Below, piece after piece: positions 9,659 to 16,756 of a DNA stretch of 64,000 bases. The stretch's first letter is position 1. The number at the start of each line of letters is the position of its first letter. A program made the position numbers and the translations under genes. The notes below the pieces were generated by a model, which did no database searches, was not told where the DNA came from, and was given only the letters and a program-made list of their open reading frames with translations. This stretch comes from UBA1941 sp046329555 (GTDB taxonomy: Bacteria > Bacteroidota > Bacteroidia > Chitinophagales > LD1), in assembly GCA_046329555.1 (NCBI GenBank), contig JAXLUK010000001.1, forward strand, positions 1-64,000, given 5' to 3'.

Positions 9659-9908
9659 CGGAAGTAGTAACGGGAAGCGGCGAGCGTAAGCGATGGGAGC
9701 GGAAAGCGTTTTTGGCCAAGGCAGTTTTAAGCAAATGGCGAAAACACTGTAGCGATGATTTGTTGAAGCGGCATGCGCGGCCAAAAACCTTGGGAGCGTA
9801 CAGCGCGGCCCCGAAACCCGCATGGGCGCTGAGTTTGGAGGATGGCGCCTCATTACTTAGCGGGTTGAGGGGTACGCCAAAAAAACATCTTTGGTTTTCG
9901 TTATCTTG
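9659..9908 (+). repeat. Array intergenic repeat, copy 4
   Basis: Fourth spacer copy. The A run is seven long and the following T run is four long (GGTTTTCG), one shorter than in copy 1. As a result the frame that reads through the repeat in unit 2 is broken here: a 67-codon frame from 9712 stops at 9915, and the long-gene frame resumes at 9929. Confidence 0.85.
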
Positions 9909-11206
9909 TATTTGATAGAAATGCATCCGTGTTGCTCTATAAAAAATTGACGTTAAAAGGATCGGTGTTGCGTGCTTGCGGCGATACGATGTGGAACGGC
10001 ATTTACTACACTGCCTCTGGCGCTACGCTGGTGACCACTAGTGATAGTGCGGGCCGGCGGACACAGATTTTTGATGCGGATAATGGTGCGCGGCTGGAGG
10101 TAACCAATGGTACGTATCAATTGGAGAAAACGGATTTTATAAATAACCGGGTGGGTGTTTTTGTGAATCAGGTGAAGCCCAATAGCAGCAGTTATATCAG
10201 GGGTTGTAATTTTTATACTTCCACGGATACGTTGCAGCCAATAAAGCAAGTTCGTTTGGATGCCAGAGCGAGCTATAAAAGCACGTCTATGAAGAAGATG
10301 TTGTATGGCATTCAACTGAACCTGGCAGATGGGGTGGTAGTGGGATGGTCAGCTAATGCGGGATGCAGCAATGAAAGTAATGTAGTGCAACATCAATCGC
10401 TTAATCAGTTTTACAATCTGCATTGTGGATTGAAATCAGAGTATTCTTGTTTCCAGGTGTTGAGCAGCAAGTTTGACGGCTATCCGGATACGATAGTGTC
10501 GGTGCCGGATTCGTTGCAATGGTTACGCACGGGTATTTATTCATTTGGCAATGTAGGAGCGGGAAAATCGCATCGTCAGCAGATTGGTGATGGCACCGTT
10601 TGCGGCATGAATTATTTTTCGGGAAATCGCTTTGGTATTAATTTGTTACAGAATACCTCGGTTGATACGTTCATCATCAATCGCAACAGGTTTTATCATG
10701 CTCGTTTGGCCGATGTGAATGTCAATAGTGCGCAGGGAGGGCAGATAAAAATATTATCAAACACCATGATACCGGTGGCGAACAACAACAATTCGGGATT
10801 GCAGTCGAGAAATCTGGATAATGGTGAGTTAGCCGGTGATGGGGTTCGGGTGTTGAATTGTGGTAATTCAGAGTTGTTGATTGCGAATAACAATGTTGTG
10901 AATGTTCCGGTAGATAGTGTTTATACGAATCAACATCCGTTTGCGAAGCGGGCTTGCGGTATTGTGGTGGCGGGCAGGACCAAGAGCGCCGCGTTGCGTC
11001 GGCCGGCCAGTGTGGAGAATAATACCTTAGAGCAAAGTATTTACGGTATTTACTCGCTTTACAACGATAGTTTGGTGATACAGAATAATTCTGTTGTAAC
11101 AAGGCAAACGCCTTATTTGCCTTCGTTGCAGGTATATGGAAGTTATGATACGGCGAGGATGAGCGATAATGTGGGTATTGCAAGTACGTTGGATAATGCG
11201 GTGGTG
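9909..11206 (+). repeat. 1.3-kb duplicated long-gene 5' block, copy in unit 4
   Basis: Gap-free near-duplicate of 4300-5597. The two copies part ways after 11206, where this unit reads GATAAAAGGC and unit 2 reads GTTCGGCAAA. Confidence 0.8.
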
Positions 11207-12646
11207 ATAAAAGGCAACGTCATTACTGGCGAGGGTACTCAAAATAACTTTGGCGCGGCCAATACATTAAATGGAAAAATTATTGGCGTTCTGGTAAATA
11301 ACGTGTCCAGTAAAGCGTTTGTTAGCTGTAATCAAAGTAATTCCCAACATATGGGTATTTTGGGAATTGGCAGCAATACCGCAGGCGTGGATGTCAGAAA
11401 CAACTCATTTCAAAATGACGTTGCTGGTATAGGAATTTATGGGATTGGATCAAAGATTGGCAACCAAGGTGCGGCAACTTGTCCTACTGGAACTGGGCCT
11501 TGTCAAATTTCAAATAATACCGATTATACCCCTGACAACAAATGGGTAAACTGTGTTAATCACTTTGGAACATTTAATAATGCTAACGCAAATAGCCAAA
11601 GAGTTTTATTAAGAAGCCAGGGTATTCCAATAGGTAGTGAAGTATTATACAACCCAGCCTTAACTATCAATAATGCATGTTTGGATCCTAATGGCTATGG
11701 TGCTATCAACCAATTAGGTTTATCCATCACTAAATTTTCCGTTCGCTGCACAAACTTCGATAGCACTACGCGACCTTCATATCAGCTTAGTTTATGCAGC
11801 GATAATGCAGGGCCCAATTCGGGCATTGCTTATTTAAATGCGCAACTGCCTTTTTGGGAAAAGGTAGCCAAAGGAGAAATTATTGATAGTTCTACTTCTG
11901 TTTTATCAGCTTACCTATCTATTTGGCAAAAATATGACTTGTATGTGTCTCTTAAAAATAATCTCTGGCTCTTGGATAGTAACACGGTTTTGAATAACTT
12001 TTACACAAATTTTGCGTATGATGCCTCAAATATGGTTACGCTTAAGACCATATTCGACAGTGCCCTAACAACAACTGATACTTCCCGTTTAGCGTACTTT
12101 GCCGGATTAAACGGGAATGTGTACCCAGCAAACATTCAGGAAGCCAATATGCAACGTTTAAATAGTATTTACTTAAGCTACTATTGTAATTATCTGGGAA
12201 CACAAGCAATGCCTGATTCCCTTAAAAATAGGCTTTTGCAAATTGCTCAGCAATGTTATGTAACTGGGGGGCCGAGTGTATTTATGGCAAGAGCGCTTTA
12301 CTGGACATTTACCAATGACCTTCCATGGATTTTTCAAGATGAATGTCTGATGCAAACTGGGTTCTATAAAACTAATCTGCCGGATACGAACGAAATAATA
12401 CTAACGCCTCTAAACTTTTTCAAACTATTTCCAAACCCATCATCGGCTCAAGCAGGGATGACTCTTGTTTCTGGAAGAGTGGGCAAATTGGAGTTGTTCA
12501 ACGCATGGAGTGGTAAAGTCCTTCAAACAGAATTTAGAGAAGGTAAACAATACATTAGACTAGAATCATTGCCATCAGGATTTTATACCTACCGGGCTGT
12601 ATTTGAAAATGGAGAAATTACCAATGGAACTATAATTATTAATTAA
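9929..12646 (+). CDS. Long beta-helix T9SS cargo protein, unit 4
   Basis: 905 codons from a TTG at 9929; the first ATG is at 9989. It has the same beta-helix architecture as units 1 and 2. The first ~425 codons are nearly identical to unit 2 and the rest is unit-specific. It keeps QCYVTGGPSVFMARA (near residue 775) and a type A T9SS sorting domain (LFPNPSSA... SGFYTYR... GTIIIN). There is no signal peptide: upstream, the frame is interrupted by a one-base difference in the homopolymer at the repeat edge. This is the strongest sign that the 5' ends of these long genes are not kept as functional starts. The short gene begins 2 nt after the stop. Confidence 0.75.
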   Translation: MLLYKKLTLKGSVLRACGDTMWNGIYYTASGATLVTTSDSAGRRTQIFDADNGARLEVTNGTYQLEKTDFINNRVGVFVNQVKPNSSSYIRGCNFYTSTDTLQPIKQVRLDARASYKSTSMKKMLYGIQLNLADGVVVGWSANAGCSNESNVVQHQSLNQFYNLHCGLKSEYSCFQVLSSKFDGYPDTIVSVPDSLQWLRTGIYSFGNVGAGKSHRQQIGDGTVCGMNYFSGNRFGINLLQNTSVDTFIINRNRFYHARLADVNVNSAQGGQIKILSNTMIPVANNNNSGLQSRNLDNGELAGDGVRVLNCGNSELLIANNNVVNVPVDSVYTNQHPFAKRACGIVVAGRTKSAALRRPASVENNTLEQSIYGIYSLYNDSLVIQNNSVVTRQTPYLPSLQVYGSYDTARMSDNVGIASTLDNAVVIKGNVITGEGTQNNFGAANTLNGKIIGVLVNNVSSKAFVSCNQSNSQHMGILGIGSNTAGVDVRNNSFQNDVAGIGIYGIGSKIGNQGAATCPTGTGPCQISNNTDYTPDNKWVNCVNHFGTFNNANANSQRVLLRSQGIPIGSEVLYNPALTINNACLDPNGYGAINQLGLSITKFSVRCTNFDSTTRPSYQLSLCSDNAGPNSGIAYLNAQLPFWEKVAKGEIIDSSTSVLSAYLSIWQKYDLYVSLKNNLWLLDSNTVLNNFYTNFAYDASNMVTLKTIFDSALTTTDTSRLAYFAGLNGNVYPANIQEANMQRLNSIYLSYYCNYLGTQAMPDSLKNRLLQIAQQCYVTGGPSVFMARALYWTFTNDLPWIFQDECLMQTGFYKTNLPDTNEIILTPLNFFKLFPNPSSAQAGMTLVSGRVGKLELFNAWSGKVLQTEFREGKQYIRLESLPSGFYTYRAVFENGEITNGTIIIN

Positions 12647-12648
12647 TT

Positions 12649-13770
12649 ATGAAGAAATTATCGTTGATTCTATCGCTTATAATCCTATTTAGTTGTAATT
12701 CGGTGGGGCAGATTAATTTCCGAAATCCTTCTTTTGAAGGAGCAGCTTGTGGTATATGCTCACCAGATAGTTGGTCTTGTTGTTATCTGATTCCTGTTAA
12801 TTTCGTTCTAGATTCACACGTTATTCAAGCATCGTATCCCGGATTTTTACCAAGAAAAAGCTATTCCGGTAACTCCTTTGTCGCAATGGAGAAAGAATAC
12901 CCCAACCAATTCGGTTCAATTGCCCAAGACTTAGGGTGCTTCTCTAAAGGAAAGCAATACTTGTTTTCGTTTGTAGCTGCTTTCACATGGGGGCCAAGAG
13001 ATTCAATTACATTTGCGGTTACCAGTGACGGCTATATGACTATTTATTTGGGTCGAGATAGCTGTGATCGGAGGGAGTTGATCTATAAAAGTCCCGTACT
13101 TGATTCTTCATGGAATTTTATTTCTGTCACCTTTGAGCCCGATTCGGATTATAATTGGATTTCCTTTTGGCCGGAAAATGATTCGGTGCACAATACCGTC
13201 GATATAAACCTCGACGCGCTTTCCCCCATCTACCTCATTAACGCCAATGCAGTGCATGTGGCTAGCAAAGACACGGTTGTTTATACCCAGCCAAATGAGC
13301 AGAAGTGTATTATGGTGAAGGCAACCAGTACGATTACTACTTATGATACGGTGCGGTGGTATAAGTTGGTGGATACGGTGAAAGTGCCGGTTGGCAGTGG
13401 CTTAACTACCACGGTTTGCGTGGATAGCAGCACCACTTTTTTGATTGGTCTGCGCGATAGTGTGGTGGGTTGCGCGGGTGTAGAATGGAGTTGGGATACT
13501 TTACGGGTGTGGGTTCGAGATACGGTGTTGGGCGTTCGGGAAGTGGATGCGGTACATGCGTTTAAACTGCAACCTAATCCTGTGGTGGATGTGTTGACGA
13601 TTACGCCATCGTTTGAGGGGCCGTACGACTGGACCATCACGGATGCTTTGGGTCGGTTAAGCGCTAAGGGCAGGGGAAGAAATACTACCGAGGTGCCGGT
13701 AGAAGGCTTGTCGAGCGGGGCGTACTTGTTGCAGGTAGAAGGCGTTGTACGGCGATTTTTGAAGGAATAG
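12649..13770 (+). CDS. Short T9SS cargo protein, unit 4
   Basis: 373 aa. The signal peptide (MKKLSLILSLIILFSCNSVG) includes a Cys near residue 16 but no convincing lipobox. The variable domain opens 'NFRNPSFEG'; its second half (PGF... MEKEYP... YMTIYLG.DSCDRR... ISFWPENDS) is clearly related to that of unit 5, more than to units 1-3. The constant block starts near 13198 and carries a few private changes (VGSGLTTTVCVDSSTT), so constant blocks also drift or are patched by conversion. It lies 2 nt after the long gene and is probably coupled to it. Confidence 0.85.
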   Translation: MKKLSLILSLIILFSCNSVGQINFRNPSFEGAACGICSPDSWSCCYLIPVNFVLDSHVIQASYPGFLPRKSYSGNSFVAMEKEYPNQFGSIAQDLGCFSKGKQYLFSFVAAFTWGPRDSITFAVTSDGYMTIYLGRDSCDRRELIYKSPVLDSSWNFISVTFEPDSDYNWISFWPENDSVHNTVDINLDALSPIYLINANAVHVASKDTVVYTQPNEQKCIMVKATSTITTYDTVRWYKLVDTVKVPVGSGLTTTVCVDSSTTFLIGLRDSVVGCAGVEWSWDTLRVWVRDTVLGVREVDAVHAFKLQPNPVVDVLTITPSFEGPYDWTITDALGRLSAKGRGRNTTEVPVEGLSSGAYLLQVEGVVRRFLKE

Positions 13771-14020
13771 CGGAATTAGTAACGAGAAGCGGCGAGCGTA
13801 AGCGATGGGAGCGAAAAGCGTTTTTGGCCAAGGCTGTTTTAAGCGAAAGGCGAAAACACTGCGGCGATGATTTATTGAAACTTCAGGCGCGGCCAAAAAC
13901 CTTGGGAGCGTACAGCGCGGCCCCGAAACCCGCATGGGCGCTGAGTTTGGAGGATGGCGCCTTATTACTAAGCGGGTTGAGGGGTACGCCAAAAAAACAT
14001 CTTTGGTTTTTATTATCTTG
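13771..14020 (+). repeat. Array intergenic repeat, copy 5
   Basis: Fifth spacer copy, with the inverted repeat intact, an A run of seven and TTTTTATTATC in place of TTTTTCGTTATC. It leads into a long-gene remnant like copy 3. Confidence 0.85.
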
Positions 14021-14124
14021 TTACCAGCTAGTTTTGATAAGAAATGATGCCTAAACTGAAATCTGATGAAATGGCTCAGCAATGTTATGTTACCGGTGGG
14101 CTGAGTGTATTTATGGCTTGGTAG
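14021..14124 (+). pseudogene. Deletion remnant of a long gene, unit 5
   Basis: Same structure as the unit 3 remnant: after the repeat end, TTACCAGCTAGTTTTGA leads to a 26-codon frame at 14044-14124 containing QCYVTGGLSVFMAW and a stop 20 nt before the short gene. Because the junction matches that of unit 3, the two reduced units probably descend from one deletion that was then duplicated. Confidence 0.75.
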
Positions 14125-14144
14125 AAACTTTTAATCGATAGTTA

Positions 14145-15260
14145 ATGAAAAAACTTCTTTCGGTCACATTAATAGTATTCTATTCTTTCAGTTTTTTAAG
14201 TGCTCAAATTTTTTTTAGAAATCCTTCTTTTGAAGGAACTATTTGTACAACATGTGCGCCGGATAGTTGGAGTTATTGTAATTTTGAAAATCTTGTTTTA
14301 GATTCTTTCTATGCTGGTCAATTATATCCGGGTATTATACCTTACAAGGGCATAAGTGGAAGTAATGTATTGTTCATGGAAAAGGAGTATCCTCATGACT
14401 TTGGTGGAGTTTCTCAACGAATGGGATGCATCCTTAATGGCAATGTCTATAGTTATAATTTCTTTAGCGCTTCATTATGGGGCCCTCCGGATTCGTTTTA
14501 TTCAAGATTCTCTGTTCCAGGCTACATGACCATTTACCTTGGCAACGATAGTTGTGATAGGAGGCAAAAGATTTATCAATCGCCGGTTTTAGATTCATCG
14601 TGGCATCATATAACTGTTACGTTTCAACCAGATTCAAACTACCAGTGGATTTCTTTTTGGCCGGAAAATGATTCACTGACAAAGATTGTCGACATCGCCC
14701 TCGACGCGCTTTCCCCCATCTACCTTATTAACGCCAATGCAGTGCATGTGGCTAGCAAAGACACGGTTGTTTATACCCAGCCTAATGAGCAGAAGTGTAT
14801 TACGGTGAAGGCAACCAGTACGATTACTACTTATGATACGGTGCGGTGGTATAAGTTGGTGGACACAGTGAAAGTGCCGGTGGCCTTGGGTTTGCAGGCA
14901 TCGGTGTGTGTGGACAGTAATACTACTTTTTTGATTGGTCTGCGCGATAGTGTGATGGGCTGTGCGGGTGTAGAATGGAGTTGGGATACGTTGCGGGTTT
15001 GGGTGCGAGATACGGTGTTGGGTGTTCGGGAAGTGGATGCGGTAGATGCTTTTTCACTGCAACCCAATCCGGTGGTGGATGTGTTGACGATTACGCCATC
15101 GTTTGAGGGTCCGTACGAGTGGACGATCACGGATGCGTTGGGTCGGTTAAGCGCTAAAGGCAGGGGAAGAAATACTACCGAGGTGCCGCTGGACGGCTTG
15201 TCGCGCGGGGCGTACTTGTTGCAGGTAGAAGGTGTAGTACGGCGATTTTTGAAGGAATAG
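14145..15260 (+). CDS. Short T9SS cargo protein, unit 5
   Basis: 371 aa, with the same signal peptide as unit 3 (MKKLLSVTLIVFYSFSFLSA) but a variable domain closest to unit 4 (MEKEYP, YMTIYLGNDSCDRR, ISFWPENDS). Unit 5 thus combines a leader like unit 3 with a domain like unit 4, as expected from recombination within the array. The constant Ig-like and T9SS sorting block begins near 14687. It is the last complete gene of the array; the sixth repeat copy follows and then unrelated minus-strand genes. Confidence 0.85.
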   Translation: MKKLLSVTLIVFYSFSFLSAQIFFRNPSFEGTICTTCAPDSWSYCNFENLVLDSFYAGQLYPGIIPYKGISGSNVLFMEKEYPHDFGGVSQRMGCILNGNVYSYNFFSASLWGPPDSFYSRFSVPGYMTIYLGNDSCDRRQKIYQSPVLDSSWHHITVTFQPDSNYQWISFWPENDSLTKIVDIALDALSPIYLINANAVHVASKDTVVYTQPNEQKCITVKATSTITTYDTVRWYKLVDTVKVPVALGLQASVCVDSNTTFLIGLRDSVMGCAGVEWSWDTLRVWVRDTVLGVREVDAVDAFSLQPNPVVDVLTITPSFEGPYEWTITDALGRLSAKGRGRNTTEVPLDGLSRGAYLLQVEGVVRRFLKE

Positions 15261-15491
15261 CGGAAGTAGTAACGGGAAGCGGCGAGCGTAAGCGATGGCA
15301 GCGGAAAGCGTTTTTGGCCAAGGCAGTTTTAAGCGAATGGCGGAAACACTGCGGCGATGATTTGTTGAAACTGCAGGCGCGGCCAAAAACCTTGGGAGCG
15401 TACAGCGCGGCCCCGAAACCCGCATGAATGTTAGGTTTTGGAGAAGGGGCAGTATTACCCAGCGGGTTGAGGGGTACGCCAAAAAAACATC
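15261..15491 (+). repeat. Array intergenic repeat, copy 6 (terminal, truncated)
   Basis: Last spacer copy. It retains the inverted repeat and the seven-A run (15481-15487) but stops at AAAAAAACATC. After that comes the 3' end of the macB-like gene on the opposite strand. This fixes the right-hand edge of the array to within a few bases. Confidence 0.85.
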
Positions 15492-15510
15492 GATACGAAC
15501 TACTCGTATC
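15481..15510 (-). terminator. Probable terminator of the MacB-like gene
   Basis: Read on the minus strand, the stem GATACGA / TCGTATC (15510-15492, 5-nt loop) overlaps the stop codon and is followed after four bases by seven T's. The T run is the A run of the array's last repeat, so the array supplies part of this terminator. Confidence 0.5.
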
Positions 15511-16729
15511 GCAGCGCATCTACCGGATCGAGATTAGAGGCTTTTACAGATGGATACCATCCGGCTAAAACGCCTACCAGGAAGGTGAAGACAATGCCTG
15601 CAAAAATCCATTTCCAGGGCATGATAAAACCTGTTTGCATCAATACCCCTACGCCGTTTCCTAAAATGACGCCCAGCACAATGCCAATCATGCCGCCAAT
15701 CATACAAATGGCCACAGCTTCGGTGAGAAATTGTCTTCGGATGGTGCGTTTATTGGCGCCAATTGCTTTGCTGATACCGATTTCTCGCGTGCGCTCATTC
15801 ACGCTCACTAACATGATATTCATTAAGCCGATGCCAGCCCCGATAAGGGTGAGCAGTCCGATAACAATAGTGGCATATTGAATGTAACTAAGGTTGCCGA
15901 TCACTTCTGATGCCAGCTTATCGCTCTTGATGATCACAAAATCGGGGTCTTCGCCCAGCGGTACTTTTCGGATACCGCGGAACAAGCCATTCGCTTCTTC
16001 AGCGGCGCGATCGAGCTCAGCGGCCTGCCCCACCATCACATTTATATCGTAGCTGGTTTTATCGTCGCCAAACGTTCGCTTCGCGTTAATAACCGGCACC
16101 ATCACCAGGTTATCGCTGCTTACCTGACTAGCGCCCTTGGGGGCCAGGAGTCCTACTACGCGATACTTTCTACTGCCGATGTTTACCATGCTGCCCACCA
16201 CGGTATCGCGCGTTTCAAAAATTTTAGCTACCACATCTTTTCCCAGCAAAATAACCTGCTGGCCATTGTCGCATTCCGATTTAGAGAAGTTGCGGCCCTG
16301 GAGGGTAGTCCAGCCGGCTGCGCGCAGGTAGGCATCATCTACTCCAAACATTTTGACATTGGGGTTCGTCTTTTTAGAGCCGAATTTAACTACGGCGGCA
16401 TTATCGATATTGCTGGCTACGGAAATGGTTGCCGGGTAAGAGAAGTGTTCTTTAAAGGCGTTGGCCTGCGCCATGGTGATGGGCGGCATTTCTGATTGCG
16501 CGCGGCGGTTGCGGCGGCGGCGCAGGGCGCCTTCATTCTTGATGGTAAACGTATTGGCGCCCAGCTCGGTAAATTGCTTGAGCATTTTGCGATTGATGCC
16601 TTCAGTAGCGGTTAGGATGGTAATGAGCGCACTGATGCCCACTACGATGATGACGAGCGTAAGTGAGGTGCGGAGTTTGTTACTGGCAATGGCGCGCAGG
16701 GCCAGTCGGATATTTTCGCGGAGGGTCAT
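15500..16729 (-). CDS. MacB/FtsX-type ABC transporter permease
   Basis: 409 aa. One membrane segment near residues 21-40, a large MacB-type periplasmic domain (about 43-245) and three C-terminal membrane segments (about 280-305, 330-360, 370-395) give the 1+3 layout of the MacB/FtsX permease superfamily. 'SVNERTREIGISKAIGA' near residues 310-326 is the family's cytoplasmic coupling motif. An Arg-rich tract (RRRRNRR, residues 70-76) sits in the periplasmic domain. Such permeases pair with an ABC ATPase to move lipoproteins, peptides or drugs mechanically across the envelope; no ATPase gene is adjacent. It follows the propeller gene by 27 nt on the same strand and may be co-transcribed with it. 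Substrate unknown. Confidence 0.88.
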   Translation of the reverse strand: MTLRENIRLALRAIASNKLRTSLTLVIIVVGISALITILTATEGINRKMLKQFTELGANTFTIKNEGALRRRRNRRAQSEMPPITMAQANAFKEHFSYPATISVASNIDNAAVVKFGSKKTNPNVKMFGVDDAYLRAAGWTTLQGRNFSKSECDNGQQVILLGKDVVAKIFETRDTVVGSMVNIGSRKYRVVGLLAPKGASQVSSDNLVMVPVINAKRTFGDDKTSYDINVMVGQAAELDRAAEEANGLFRGIRKVPLGEDPDFVIIKSDKLASEVIGNLSYIQYATIVIGLLTLIGAGIGLMNIMLVSVNERTREIGISKAIGANKRTIRRQFLTEAVAICMIGGMIGIVLGVILGNGVGVLMQTGFIMPWKWIFAGIVFTFLVGVLAGWYPSVKASNLDPVDALRYE

Positions 16730-16756
16730 TTTGTGGGCGAAACTACAGGTTTCCCC

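Noticed and set aside
9712..9915. A 67-codon frame in spacer copy 4 beginning MAKAVLSKWRK, also seen fused to the unit 2 long gene
   Set aside because: It is interrupted or shifted in the other copies, starts at TTG and has no protein-like pattern; the fusion in unit 2 is due to the length of the A run.
1..15491. Array considered as a CRISPR, composite transposon or diversity-generating retroelement
   Set aside because: Repeats are 250 bp or more and spaced by whole genes. There is no cas gene, transposase, reverse transcriptase, terminal inverted repeat or template repeat in the window.
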